From: Achromobacter agilis
GTDB lineage: Bacteria > Pseudomonadota > Gammaproteobacteria > Burkholderiales > Burkholderiaceae_B
Direction: 5' to 3'
Length of the DNA stretch: 36,198 nt
NCBI RefSeq assembly: GCF_900496965.1
Contig: NZ_UFQB01000042.1
Span: 1-36,198 of the forward strand
The translations under genes were made by a program, and so were the position numbers. Under the pieces are notes generated by a model. It saw only the letters and a program-made list of their open reading frames with translations. It searched no databases and had not been told where the DNA came from. This document shows positions 23,561 to 32,751 of this stretch, in pieces (within the stretch, counting starts at the first letter, position 1; every line of letters begins with the position of its first letter).

Positions 23561-25208
23561 GGCGTTCTGGATACCGCTGCTGCCGCCGTATTTGATCGGG
23601 TTGGCCTTGTCGTGGGCGATCGAGGCCATGCTGACCCCGCGCCCCGTCGCCCCATGGCGCCGGCCCGCTGCCGCGATTGGCGTGCACGTGGGGGTCTGGA
23701 CGCTGGCCTTCGCGCTGGAACTGGCCCTGTTCCGGCGGCCGTATTTCGGCGTGGCCAACGTGTTGGCCATCCAGTTGCTGATCGTGCTGGTCAGCAACGC
23801 GAAGTACCAGGCCTTGCGCGAGCCCTTTGTCTATCCGGACTTTGAATACTTCACCGACGCAATCAAGCATCCCCGGCTGTATCTGCCATTCTTCGGCCTG
23901 GCGCGCGCCCTGGCCGCGGGGGGAGGGTACGGCGCTGCATTGTGGGCGGGGCTGGCATTGGAAGACTCAGTCACGGCCGGCGCCGGGATATGGCTGGTGT
24001 CGTTCGTCGAATTGCCCCAGGAACACATGTTCGATCCCACGGCGCCCCTCATGCCGTTCTTCGCCCATACCTTCGGCCTGGCGGCGGCGGGGCTGGCGGT
24101 TGCCATCCTGGCCGGCCGCCGCAATCCTGTCGTCTTCGACGCCACGCAGGACCTACGCCGCCTTGGCCTGGTGGCCGCGCTCTGGGCCTACGGCCGCAGC
24201 GAGCGGCAGCCCGCCGACGACTTGCGCCGCCGCGCCCCGTTCGCCACGGCCAAGCCGCCAGAGGTCTTGCCCGACCCATTGCCCGACCTTGTCGTCATCC
24301 AGAGCGAATCCTTCTTCGACGCGCGGCGCGCCTACCCGCAGCTGCTGCGCCAAGACATATTGGCCAACTTCGACTTGCTCAAATCCGAAGCCGTCGCGCA
24401 CGGGCAACTAACCGTGGCCGCCTGGGGCGCCAACACGGTGCGCACCGAATTTGCATTTCTTGCGGGCATGGGTCCGGACGCCCTGGGCGTCCATCAATAC
24501 AATCCGTACCGCAAGCTGGCGGAGCAGGGCTTCCCCACTATCGCGTCGTACCTGAAATCGCTCGGCTACCGCACTGTGTGCGTGCATCCCTATCACCGGA
24601 GTTTCTATCGCCGGGATAAGGTCTTGCCGCTGCTGGGATTCGATGAGTTCATCGGGATTGAAGCATTTCAGGGCGCCAGGCGCGATGGCTCCTATGTAGG
24701 TGACAAGGCGCTGGGGCAGTACGTTGCTCACATGTTGCAAGAGAAAACGGACCGGCCTCTGTATCTGCACGTAATTACGATGGAGAACCATGGGCCGCTG
24801 CACTGGGAAAGTGTGGACCCGGATGATGTGGCGGACGTTTTTCGGGCTCCGATGCCGGAGGGGTGTCGGGACCTGGTGGCCTATTCCCGGCACCTACGTA
24901 ACGCGGATGCGATGTTCGGCGATCTGCGGCAAGCCTTGATGGGCCGAGAAAAACCGGCTTCTTTGTGCATCTTCGGGGATCATGTGCCGATCATGCCCGG
25001 AGTATATGCGGAGTTGGGGGAGGTTGAAGGGACAACGGACTATGTGCTGTGGCGGACGGGTAAGAGCCAGAAAGAAAAAGAGCGTGATGAAGATGTGACC
25101 CTGCTAGCCTGCAGGTATTTGCAGGCAACCGGAACATATGAAAGATATGACGCTTCAAAACCGGTAACTGCATATGTCAGTAAAAATGCTGAAATAGATG
25201 CATTTTGA
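23553..25208 (+). CDS. LTA synthase-like membrane sulfatase/phosphotransferase (WcbQ-like position)
   Basis: A 551-residue membrane protein starting with GTG. Membrane segments fill residues about 8-28, 40-60, 68-82, 110-135 and 170-188; a sulfatase/alkaline-phosphatase-type domain follows. Candidate metal and catalytic residues are Glu252 (QSESF), a threonine in GANTVRTEF (Thr295 or Thr298), His413 (MENHGP) and Asp476/His477 (FGDHVP). LTA synthases transfer glycerol phosphate from phosphatidylglycerol, so modification of the polysaccharide or its lipid anchor with a phospho-group is plausible. The first two-thirds are GC-rich; the last part (after about 24.6 kb) turns AT-rich, continuing into the capsule genes, which hints at a recombination joint inside the gene. 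Confidence 0.85.
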   Translation: MIEAFWIPLLPPYLIGLALSWAIEAMLTPRPVAPWRRPAAAIGVHVGVWTLAFALELALFRRPYFGVANVLAIQLLIVLVSNAKYQALREPFVYPDFEYFTDAIKHPRLYLPFFGLARALAAGGGYGAALWAGLALEDSVTAGAGIWLVSFVELPQEHMFDPTAPLMPFFAHTFGLAAAGLAVAILAGRRNPVVFDATQDLRRLGLVAALWAYGRSERQPADDLRRRAPFATAKPPEVLPDPLPDLVVIQSESFFDARRAYPQLLRQDILANFDLLKSEAVAHGQLTVAAWGANTVRTEFAFLAGMGPDALGVHQYNPYRKLAEQGFPTIASYLKSLGYRTVCVHPYHRSFYRRDKVLPLLGFDEFIGIEAFQGARRDGSYVGDKALGQYVAHMLQEKTDRPLYLHVITMENHGPLHWESVDPDDVADVFRAPMPEGCRDLVAYSRHLRNADAMFGDLRQALMGREKPASLCIFGDHVPIMPGVYAELGEVEGTTDYVLWRTGKSQKEKERDEDVTLLACRYLQATGTYERYDASKPVTAYVSKNAEIDAF

Positions 25209-25371
25209 AACAAATTGTATATTTTTCACTGTGACCGGAGAGTCGTGCTATAGGGCGTGGCTTAAATACCGGTACAATCTGCCCCGCTTTTGTCTGTACA
25301 AACAAGTTTTAGTCGGAAATTGTAAAAATAGTGCAAGCTCTGCTGCATTTTGTAGGGTTCTAAAATATTAA
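25209..25371 (+). promoter_or_regulatory. AT-rich leader of the capsule export operon
   Basis: The 163-base gap before kpsE is much AT-richer than flanking host DNA. TACAAT at 25273-25278 is a -10 candidate, but no convincing -35 lies at the right distance. TTGT-CTGT-ACAA near 25290 is a short inverted repeat. No ops/JUMPStart element (GGCGGTAG) is seen. A weak AGGG lies 12 bases before the kpsE start. Confidence 0.35.
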
Positions 25372-26478
25372 ATGATAAATCTGAGAAATTTCACGTCTAA
25401 GCGTCTGTTACTGGCATTAGTCGGTATTCCAATGGTTCTTGCATTGGTCTACTACAGTTTCTTTGCGCTTGACCGCTATGTAAGTTCAGCGCAGGTCGCC
25501 GTACGGCAAGTCGGCAACAATGAGACGCCACAGATACCAGGCCTAGCTGTGATGCTAAGTGGTTTGAACCCTACGTCACGTGAAGAGACGCTGTATCTTC
25601 GAGAGTTCCTGGTGTCGCAAGATATGCTGAACGTTCTCCAGGAAAAGCTGAACTGGTCTGAGCATTACGCCCAGCGATGGCGTGATCCAGCATTTTGGCT
25701 GTTAGCAGACGCTCGCCAAGAGGACGTCTTGGCATATTTTCAGCGGTTGGTTACGGCCCATTTTGACGAGCAAACCGGCCTACTAACGGTTCAAGTGCAG
25801 GCATTTAATCCAGATTTTGCTGAGCAGACCTTGCAGATAATGTTGAAGGAAAGCGAACGATTTGTGAATGAGCTTTCTCACCGCATGGCTCGCGATCAAA
25901 TGCAATTTGCGCAGAGTGAGTTAGCGAAAGCACGCAAAGTTTATGAGGAACGAAGGCAAGACATGCTAGCGTTTCAAAGTAATAGCAATTTGCTTGATGC
26001 CGAAGCAGCAGCGAAAGCTCGTGCGGAGATGATTTCTGAATTGGAAGGGAATTTAACCAAGGAAAGAACAACCCTGAAAGGGTTACTTGCAACACTCGAT
26101 ACAAACACCCCACAAGTGCGGCAACAGCGGAACCGGATTCGGGCGCTTGAACAACAGCTAGCAGTGGAATCGCAAAGACTAGTGTCTGAGAAGAACGGTG
26201 ACAAGCTAAATGTTGTTGCATCACAGTATCGAAATTTGATGATTGACGCTGCGATTGCAGAAGAAGCATATAAATTTGCGGTGGGATCGGTAGAATCGGC
26301 TCGAATAGAAGCCAGTAAGAAACTGCGTAGCCTGGTGACGGTAGTATCTCCCAATAGGCCTGATCGCGCGATCTATCCGGAGAGAATCTATAACCTCATA
26401 ACTCTACTTTTCATTTTGGTTATTCTTTATGGCATCGTAAAATTTATAATTGCGACTATCGAAGACCATCGCGATTGA
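25372..26478 (+). CDS. kpsE: Capsule polysaccharide export inner-membrane protein (KpsE/CtrB/BexC family)
   Basis: A 368-residue polysaccharide co-polymerase-like protein for ABC-dependent capsule export. One membrane segment near residues 12-33 and another near 341-360 flank a large periplasmic part with coiled-coil stretches (about 190-290, QSELAKARKVYEERRQDML and QQRNRIRALEQQL). The C-terminal SPNRPDRAIYPERIYNL before the second membrane helix is typical. It links the KpsMT transporter to the outer-membrane OPX protein. It is the first gene of an AT-rich operon and overlaps the frame of the next gene's possible TTG start. Confidence 0.93.
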   Translation: MINLRNFTSKRLLLALVGIPMVLALVYYSFFALDRYVSSAQVAVRQVGNNETPQIPGLAVMLSGLNPTSREETLYLREFLVSQDMLNVLQEKLNWSEHYAQRWRDPAFWLLADARQEDVLAYFQRLVTAHFDEQTGLLTVQVQAFNPDFAEQTLQIMLKESERFVNELSHRMARDQMQFAQSELAKARKVYEERRQDMLAFQSNSNLLDAEAAAKARAEMISELEGNLTKERTTLKGLLATLDTNTPQVRQQRNRIRALEQQLAVESQRLVSEKNGDKLNVVASQYRNLMIDAAIAEEAYKFAVGSVESARIEASKKLRSLVTVVSPNRPDRAIYPERIYNLITLLFILVILYGIVKFIIATIEDHRD

Positions 26479-26492
26479 GGGCAAGAGAAATT

Positions 26493-27596
26493 ATGAGCGT
26501 TATAAAAGTGAAGCACGTGTTTCGAATGGGGGCAATATGCGCGTTACTTGCGTTAGCTGGGTGTGGGAGCTTGCTTTCCTCAGCTGGGCCGTCTCGTTAC
26601 GCAGTAATGTCCAGCGCCGACGAGCAAGATTATAAGCTTATTGATATTAGTGCGAAGACGATTGCTCCATACATGCGATCACCAGATGCTGCGCCTAGTT
26701 CTTTTGTTGCATTGCCTACTGTGCCTGAAATCCGTTTGGTCCCAGGAGACGTGCTTCGAATTATGATCGCGGATAGTGCAACAGAAGGCACTCTCTTCGC
26801 GCCTTTGTCAACTGGTGGAACCGTATTTGATAACGTTCGGGTTGACAGCAAGGGATTTATTTCTTTGCCATACGTTGGGAGGCAGATGGTAAAGAACCTA
26901 ACCCTGGAAGAATTGGAGATACATGTACGTAAAAAGCTTCGAGGCATAACCTCTGACGTACAGGTGCAAATTGGTCTGACCGGAGATTTATCCGGATCGG
27001 TGCTTGTTGCTGGGGCAGTAAAGGCTCCCGGCCGTTTTTCAGCGCTGGAAGGGCCTTTGACGTTATTAGATGCGATCAACAGGGCCGGTGGACCAGTGCT
27101 CGAACCGCATTTGATAAAAGTATTAGTCAGAACTGGAAAAAAATCATATGAATTTGGCTATCAGGATCTGCTAGCCGGGAAGAATCAAGTTGTCCCTCCC
27201 GGAGCCGAAATTGTTGTGGAGCGAGCACGAAAACGATTTGTTGCTATGGGAGCGGTTGGCGATCCTGGATTGCATGATCTTCCTTCAGAGAATCCTAGTC
27301 TGCTTGAGGTTCTTGGCTCCGTGAAGGGGTTAAGCGAGGCTAAAGCTGACTCCGCTGGTGTGTTTATTTTTCGTTTGAAAGAAGAAAAAAAGCTTGATAC
27401 AGGTGAGATAGTCAAAGAGGCCGAAGTCTTTAGGCTAAACATGAAAGAGCCTGCAGCGATATTCTTGGCTAGACAGTTTCTAGTCCAGCCGGAGGATGCC
27501 ATTTATGTTACTAATGCGGCAGTCTACGAATGGCAGAAAATCATCTCGCCCATAGTGCAGGTCCTATTGTTGGGTCGAACCATAGATGGTCTTTGA
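26493..27596 (+). CDS. Outer-membrane polysaccharide export lipoprotein (OPX; BexD/CtrA/Wza family)
   Basis: A 367-residue lipoprotein from the ATG at 26493. The lipobox LAGC places the lipidated cysteine at residue 24. The polysaccharide export domain starts near VPEIRLVPGDVLRIMIADS, followed by SLBB-type repeats (VLVAGAVKAPGRFSALEGPLT, VAMGAVGDPGLHDLPSE). The C-terminal part (YEWQKIISPIVQVLLLGR) would form the amphipathic helix of the outer-membrane pore. A TTG at 26475 could extend the frame by six residues. It works with KpsE as the exit route for the capsule chain. Confidence 0.93.
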   Translation: MSVIKVKHVFRMGAICALLALAGCGSLLSSAGPSRYAVMSSADEQDYKLIDISAKTIAPYMRSPDAAPSSFVALPTVPEIRLVPGDVLRIMIADSATEGTLFAPLSTGGTVFDNVRVDSKGFISLPYVGRQMVKNLTLEELEIHVRKKLRGITSDVQVQIGLTGDLSGSVLVAGAVKAPGRFSALEGPLTLLDAINRAGGPVLEPHLIKVLVRTGKKSYEFGYQDLLAGKNQVVPPGAEIVVERARKRFVAMGAVGDPGLHDLPSENPSLLEVLGSVKGLSEAKADSAGVFIFRLKEEKKLDTGEIVKEAEVFRLNMKEPAAIFLARQFLVQPEDAIYVTNAAVYEWQKIISPIVQVLLLGRTIDGL

Positions 27597-27608
27597 GTTG
27601 TTATTGAG

Positions 27609-28394
27609 ATGATCCAAAGAAGCTCCTTTGATGTAACGCGCTCTGTTATCTTCGCTCTGATCGTTCGGGAGATGCACGGTCGCATAAACGCTCGACGCCT
27701 TGGAGCTTTCTGGCTATTTTTTGAGCCTGTTTCTCATGTAATAGGAATCGTTCTTCTCATTGCAATAGTTCGCGGCCGTTCGATTCCGGGATTTGATGTG
27801 CCGGTATTTCTGGTGGTCGGCATCGTACCATTCCTGATGATGAAGAATATGTGCCTAAAGATTATGGAGGCAATAGCATCAAACAAGGCCCTATTTGCTT
27901 ACAGACAGATAAAGCCGGTGGATACGATGATAGCGCGTGCTGTAGTCGAGTTCACGCTGTCGGCATGCGTATACGTTTTATTGATGTTTGCTATGGGATT
28001 CTTTCTGGATTACACGATTTCGATCGCTAGGCCGTTGGAATGGCTATTTTCAATATTTATTGGTGTCATTCTGTCATTTTCGATCGGGATGATAATGTGC
28101 ATTATCGTGGAAGAAGTGCCAGAAATGAGATCGTTTTTTCGGTTGCTTTTTCTGCCGTTGTATTTCATTTCGGGCGCTGTATATCCTACCTGGGCAATGC
28201 CAAATAATCTCCTGCCTTGGATCGATTGGAACCCGTTTTTGCATGTTATTGACAGTGTCAGATGGGCAACATTTGAATGGTATCCGAAGACTGCAGGAAT
28301 TGGGATTGGATATGCTGCAGAGGTGTCCTATGTACTGCTATTTTTGGCGATTTCGCTGTATCGCATACACCGTCATAGACTGATAGCACTATGA
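27609..28394 (+). CDS. kpsM: Capsule ABC transporter permease
   Basis: A 261-residue ABC-2 type permease of the KpsM/CtrC/BexB group with about six membrane helices. The N-terminal FALIVREMHGRINARRLGAFW is the family signature, and PLYFISGAVYPTWAMP in the last third is also typical. It starts 12 bases after the OPX stop, and its stop overlaps the kpsT start (ATGA). It forms the inner-membrane channel for lipid-anchored capsule chains. Confidence 0.95.
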   Translation: MIQRSSFDVTRSVIFALIVREMHGRINARRLGAFWLFFEPVSHVIGIVLLIAIVRGRSIPGFDVPVFLVVGIVPFLMMKNMCLKIMEAIASNKALFAYRQIKPVDTMIARAVVEFTLSACVYVLLMFAMGFFLDYTISIARPLEWLFSIFIGVILSFSIGMIMCIIVEEVPEMRSFFRLLFLPLYFISGAVYPTWAMPNNLLPWIDWNPFLHVIDSVRWATFEWYPKTAGIGIGYAAEVSYVLLFLAISLYRIHRHRLIAL

Positions 28395-29050
28395 TTGAAC
28401 TTCGCAATATAACTAAGTTTTATAGGTCCATACATGGCCGGCATTATGTATTTCGCGATCTCAGTTTTGTCATTCCGGGTGGAAAAAATGTGGCGATCAT
28501 TGGAAGAAACGGGGCGGGAAAATCTACGCTAATGCGATTGTTGGGGGGTATCGATATTCCTGACGCCGGGCGTATTGTTACCTCAAAATCTATTTCATGG
28601 CCGGTGGGGCTTAGTGGCGGATTTCAAGGTTCTTTGTCCGCTCGCGATAATGTCAAATTTGTTTGCCGCGTATACGGAAAAAAAGGTGAAGAGCTGAGGG
28701 AGCGCATGGCATTTGTTCGCGAGTTTGCAGACATTGGCCATCATTTCGACCAGCCTGTGAAGACATACTCTACTGGTATGAAGGCTAGGGTGGGTTTTGG
28801 CCTAAGCCTAGCGTTTGATTTTGACTATTATCTCGTGGATGAAGCAATGTCTGTGGGAGATGCTCACTTCAAAGCAAAGGCTACAGCAGCGTTCCAGGAC
28901 CGAATTGATGGCGCCAAGATCATACTTGTCACACATGGCATGTCACAGGTCAGAAAACTATGTGATTACGTCTTGGTAGTGGACGATGGTAAGTTACATG
29001 CTTACGAAGACGTTGAAGAAGGTATTGCAGAGTATCTAAAATTGGGGTAG
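28391..29050 (+). CDS. kpsT: Capsule ABC transporter ATP-binding protein
   Basis: A 219-residue ATPase of the KpsT/CtrD/BexA group. Walker A is GRNGAGKST (38-46), the signature is YSTGMKAR (126-133), Walker B is YLVDEA (147-152) and the H-loop His is 182. The divergent STGM signature and small size separate capsule exporters from general ABC ATPases. Overlap with kpsM by four bases indicates coupled synthesis. A 55-base AT-rich gap separates it from the glycosyltransferase gene. Confidence 0.95.
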   Translation: MIELRNITKFYRSIHGRHYVFRDLSFVIPGGKNVAIIGRNGAGKSTLMRLLGGIDIPDAGRIVTSKSISWPVGLSGGFQGSLSARDNVKFVCRVYGKKGEELRERMAFVREFADIGHHFDQPVKTYSTGMKARVGFGLSLAFDFDYYLVDEAMSVGDAHFKAKATAAFQDRIDGAKIILVTHGMSQVRKLCDYVLVVDDGKLHAYEDVEEGIAEYLKLG

Positions 29051-29105
29051 AGATATTCCTAAAAAAACTTACCGTTTAACCGAAATTTAAGCTCGCTGAG
29101 TTTCT

Positions 29106-32100
29106 ATGAATAACCGAATGGAAATTGGTAGCGCCGACGCTACGTATCAGGCTTTCGACTTGTTGCTGAGCCGCCTTTCTTTCTCAAATCAACTGACCGT
29201 TGAAGCAGCTTCGCAACTACGGCTCCAATATAATCAGGCATCGGAGGAAGCGGCTCGGATGCACGCCGTGGAAATTTCGGCAATTCAACTAGAGAACGAG
29301 TCGAATTTCGCAAGGTGCAAGGCCGAATTCAGTCAAAGAATAGAGAGCCTCCAAGCCGAACTGATGGATTTGCGAGGCGGCGTAGACCAAGATTCCGTCG
29401 TTTTTCGCCGGACGAATGAGCTTCAGGATATTTTTGACACGATAGGTACGTTGAAGGAGCAGCTTTCGGGCGAACTTTCCAGATTAGGAGCGATGCAGCA
29501 ACCTAAGCACGAAAATTCCTCTGACGAGAAGCATGTATTCTCAGCTCTCTCATATGTCGCGCGCACAGCGCAAGCACACGTAAGTGAACCAGTCGATGGA
29601 CAAAAGGCAGGGTCTGCTACCTCTGCGGGTACTGCGAGTCCGTCTCAGAATATTGAGCAGTTGGCATCAGCGGCTGACACATATCGGCGGAAAGCTCGAA
29701 ATTTAGCAAAGAGACTGGAAGTCGTATGCAATGAGAAACAAAAAGAAATTGACGCATTGAATGCTGCGATTGAAGTGGCCGAGGATAGGATTAAATTACT
29801 CGCGCGTGCGCTCATATCGCAATATCGTGATCTATTGGTAGCATCTGGTGATGCTGGCGAATATAAAACTAAATATGAGCGGATTAAGGAGCATTTGTCG
29901 TACCGTATCGGAACTGCGGTAGTTCAAAGTTCGAAGACTCTACAAGGCTGGTTTAAAATGCCCGCAGCGATGTTGAAAGCTCGTCGGGAATATTATGAGG
30001 CCAAGGAATTACCAAAAAAGATCGTTTTGCACGCTCCGCCGCTTACTATTAAGAATGATCAGAAAAGTGGAGTTTTTGCCAGTTCTACCGATTGGACTCG
30101 TATCGTAATTGAAGCTGCCGGAACTGATCGGCTGCTCACGTTGGGGGCGATACCACTTGGAGAGGATGGGGATCTTCGTATTAGCTATCGAATTAGTGGC
30201 ATTTCTGGTGAAGTTATTTCTCAGGGAGATGCCGAGATATCAGCTAAGAAGGTCGGTTTAGGTGAGCTGCCCCGGGGATTGACCTATGAGTTTTCGTTTA
30301 GGAAAACCAATCGATCCACAGGGATGCTTGTTGTTACTCTTCGTACAGTAAAGACGGTCGGCAATAAGAAAGGAAGTGCTTCAGAACCGGTTGTACGTCC
30401 GAATGAGGGATCCATACGAGATGCAACACAGATTGTGTCTAGCAAACGGAAGAAGCCGGTGGCAGACGTGTTGCGGAAAGTAAAAGCAATGCTCGATATA
30501 GGACAGGTTGATGAAGGATTTGCGTTCGGCGAAAGATACGTTAATGATCTCGAGCGGCCTGCGCTTGAGTTACTCCGAGCTAACTACCTTTTAGAGAATG
30601 AAGCGGCATGGCTAAAAGTGCTTAACAACTATGTTGCACGTTTCGGCATTGCCCATATCAAGCTAGTGCCGGGAAATGCGCCAAAGTACCTTCGTTTGAA
30701 GACCGGCACAGTGCCACCGATAAAAACCGGGCCGCTTATTAGCGTAATAATGCCTGCGTTCAATTGTGAAAAAACGCTGTTTTTTGCGGCTAATTCGATA
30801 TTGACTCAGCAGTGGCGTCGCTTAGAATTGATCATCATTGATGATTGCAGTTCTGATGGGACATGGCAAGTCATGAAGAACTTGGCTCTGCAAGATTCAC
30901 GGGTAAAAATATTTCGCAATAAACGAAATTGTGGTCCTTACGTGTGCAAGAACATCGGGCTGTACATGGCAGAAGGGGAGTACATTACCGGCCATGATTC
31001 CGACGATTGGGCGCATCCTGAACGCTTGTCTAAGCATATCCAAGCAGTTTTGGATCTCGGCGATACGGCTCCGCGTGCTAGTGCGATCAAGATGTTGCGT
31101 ATGCGGCTAGATGGCGAGTTCGACCGCGTTTCGAATGTTACGCAGAATACATATGATGGTCTTCTACAGACGGCGTTTATAGGCGTGCTATTTGAAGCTC
31201 AGTTTTTGAAACAAAAATTGGGCCATTGGGACAGTATTAGATTTGGCGCGGATAGCGAAATGATCAATCGTTGCCGGCATATTCTAGGGGACGAGTTTGT
31301 GGTGTTTGATCAACTGGCGATGATATGTCTGGATTCTGACGACGGCCTGACTGCACACCCCGTATTTGGGGTTCGGGGTAGGACTTCGGATCTGCGTAAG
31401 GCATATAAGCAACAGTTCTTGCAACATCATGAATCATTGCTCGCAAATAACAAGTCCCTCTATATGCCGTTCCCACACTTTCCCCGAGTGTTTCCTGTCG
31501 GAGAAGGAGCTGCATTGACTGGGAGCGATCTGAACGCAGCATATGAGGTGATTACTGCGCGAAGGGATTTGCGAAATCTCGATGTATGCATTATTACCGA
31601 TTTGCGATTCCCGGGGGGGAATGCTTCATCGACACTGGATGAGGTTGACTCGTGCGTCAAGGCGGGCCTCCGAGTTCGCATTATTCATAGTCCGTCTTCG
31701 GTAAGTGAAGGTAAACCAATCAGTGACCGTTACCATCGAATTGCGGACCTGCTGGAACTTCAGCAATGTGATATTGGTCAAATAGAAACCAAATTACTTA
31801 TTGTCCGGCATCCACGCGTTATTTGTTCGGAACGATTTAGGTTGTTGGCAGAAAGAGTAACGGCTCAGCATGCGGTTTACTTGATAAACAACTCTATTTT
31901 TAATGGCTCGGAAGAGGCAATCTATGACGTTGAAAGCCTAAATAGAAATACTGTTATCGTTTCGGCAGAATCCTCCGCCATCTATCCGTTAGGCCCGAGA
32001 ATTCGGAGGGAATTGGCAGATTTTGAATTTTCGGTGGCGCTGGCAGATAACGATTGGCATCCTTTATTCGATGCATCATATTATGCGGATGTATCGAAGG

Positions 32101-32750
32101 AGAGCGTCGCAGTTATTCCTACGATTGGTCGGCATGGACGTGATCATAAGGATAAATGGCCGACAACTCGGGATAGGTTGCTAAAGATTTACCCTGACAA
32201 TTCGGAAGTGCGGGTTGCTATTTTGGGCGGAGCAGATTTTGCTACTGAATTGATTGGATACCGGCCCAAAAATTGGAATGTGCACCCGTTTGGGTCAATG
32301 TCTCCTCCCGATTTTTTGAGTTCTCTTGATTTTTTTGTATATTTTCCCGCCGAAAACTTAAACGAAGCATTCGGAAGAACGGTCATGGAGGCGATTTTTT
32401 CTGGTATCCCATGTATTCTTCCTGAATCGTTTAAAGACAGTTTTGGTGATTTTGCCTTTTACGTAGGGCCAGAGGATGTACTAGCAGCTATTGCTCGAAT
32501 TCGACAAAGAAATAATCTTCGGTATGAGTTTGTGCGGTGGGCGAGGGAAGCCGCTTTGGCTACATTTGACTCAAGCGCTTTCTTCCGTAGAATGCGAAGA
32601 CTCAACTTGGACATTGATACGGCGACAGTGTCGGGTAGCCAAAATGATTCGGTTAGCGAGCTGCCTGATCATTTGCGTGATTTTAAACAGTGGGTGGAAG
32701 GTAATCAGGGGTATTCCACTCTATGCGACCAGCAGTCAGTGAATAGATAA
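29106..32750 (+). CDS. Large two-domain glycosyltransferase with N-terminal coiled coil (probable capsule polymerase)
   Basis: A 1214-residue protein. Residues 1 to about 270 are rich in heptad-like helices (LQAELMDLRGG, AKRLEVVCNEKQKEIDALNAAIEVAEDRI) and look like coiled coil. A linker domain follows. A family 2 glycosyltransferase (GT-A) starts near residue 544 (ISVIMPAFN) with IIIDDCSSDGTW (Asp579-Asp580) and the metal-binding HDSDDW (630-635). The last part (about 840-1170) resembles a GT-B retaining enzyme, with NEAFGRTVMEA (1086-1096) and a C-terminal GPEDVLAAIARIR. Two transferase folds in one chain are common in capsule polymerases that add alternating sugars. It is transcribed with kpsEMT and ends one base before the next gene. 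Substrates are unknown. Confidence 0.85.
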   Translation: MNNRMEIGSADATYQAFDLLLSRLSFSNQLTVEAASQLRLQYNQASEEAARMHAVEISAIQLENESNFARCKAEFSQRIESLQAELMDLRGGVDQDSVVFRRTNELQDIFDTIGTLKEQLSGELSRLGAMQQPKHENSSDEKHVFSALSYVARTAQAHVSEPVDGQKAGSATSAGTASPSQNIEQLASAADTYRRKARNLAKRLEVVCNEKQKEIDALNAAIEVAEDRIKLLARALISQYRDLLVASGDAGEYKTKYERIKEHLSYRIGTAVVQSSKTLQGWFKMPAAMLKARREYYEAKELPKKIVLHAPPLTIKNDQKSGVFASSTDWTRIVIEAAGTDRLLTLGAIPLGEDGDLRISYRISGISGEVISQGDAEISAKKVGLGELPRGLTYEFSFRKTNRSTGMLVVTLRTVKTVGNKKGSASEPVVRPNEGSIRDATQIVSSKRKKPVADVLRKVKAMLDIGQVDEGFAFGERYVNDLERPALELLRANYLLENEAAWLKVLNNYVARFGIAHIKLVPGNAPKYLRLKTGTVPPIKTGPLISVIMPAFNCEKTLFFAANSILTQQWRRLELIIIDDCSSDGTWQVMKNLALQDSRVKIFRNKRNCGPYVCKNIGLYMAEGEYITGHDSDDWAHPERLSKHIQAVLDLGDTAPRASAIKMLRMRLDGEFDRVSNVTQNTYDGLLQTAFIGVLFEAQFLKQKLGHWDSIRFGADSEMINRCRHILGDEFVVFDQLAMICLDSDDGLTAHPVFGVRGRTSDLRKAYKQQFLQHHESLLANNKSLYMPFPHFPRVFPVGEGAALTGSDLNAAYEVITARRDLRNLDVCIITDLRFPGGNASSTLDEVDSCVKAGLRVRIIHSPSSVSEGKPISDRYHRIADLLELQQCDIGQIETKLLIVRHPRVICSERFRLLAERVTAQHAVYLINNSIFNGSEEAIYDVESLNRNTVIVSAESSAIYPLGPRIRRELADFEFSVALADNDWHPLFDASYYADVSKESVAVIPTIGRHGRDHKDKWPTTRDRLLKIYPDNSEVRVAILGGADFATELIGYRPKNWNVHPFGSMSPPDFLSSLDFFVYFPAENLNEAFGRTVMEAIFSGIPCILPESFKDSFGDFAFYVGPEDVLAAIARIRQRNNLRYEFVRWAREAALATFDSSAFFRRMRRLNLDIDTATVSGSQNDSVSELPDHLRDFKQWVEGNQGYSTLCDQQSVNR

Positions 32751-32751
32751 G

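Noticed and set aside
25209..25371. JUMPStart/ops element for RfaH control of the capsule operon
   Set aside because: No GGCGGTAG-type sequence is present in the leader.
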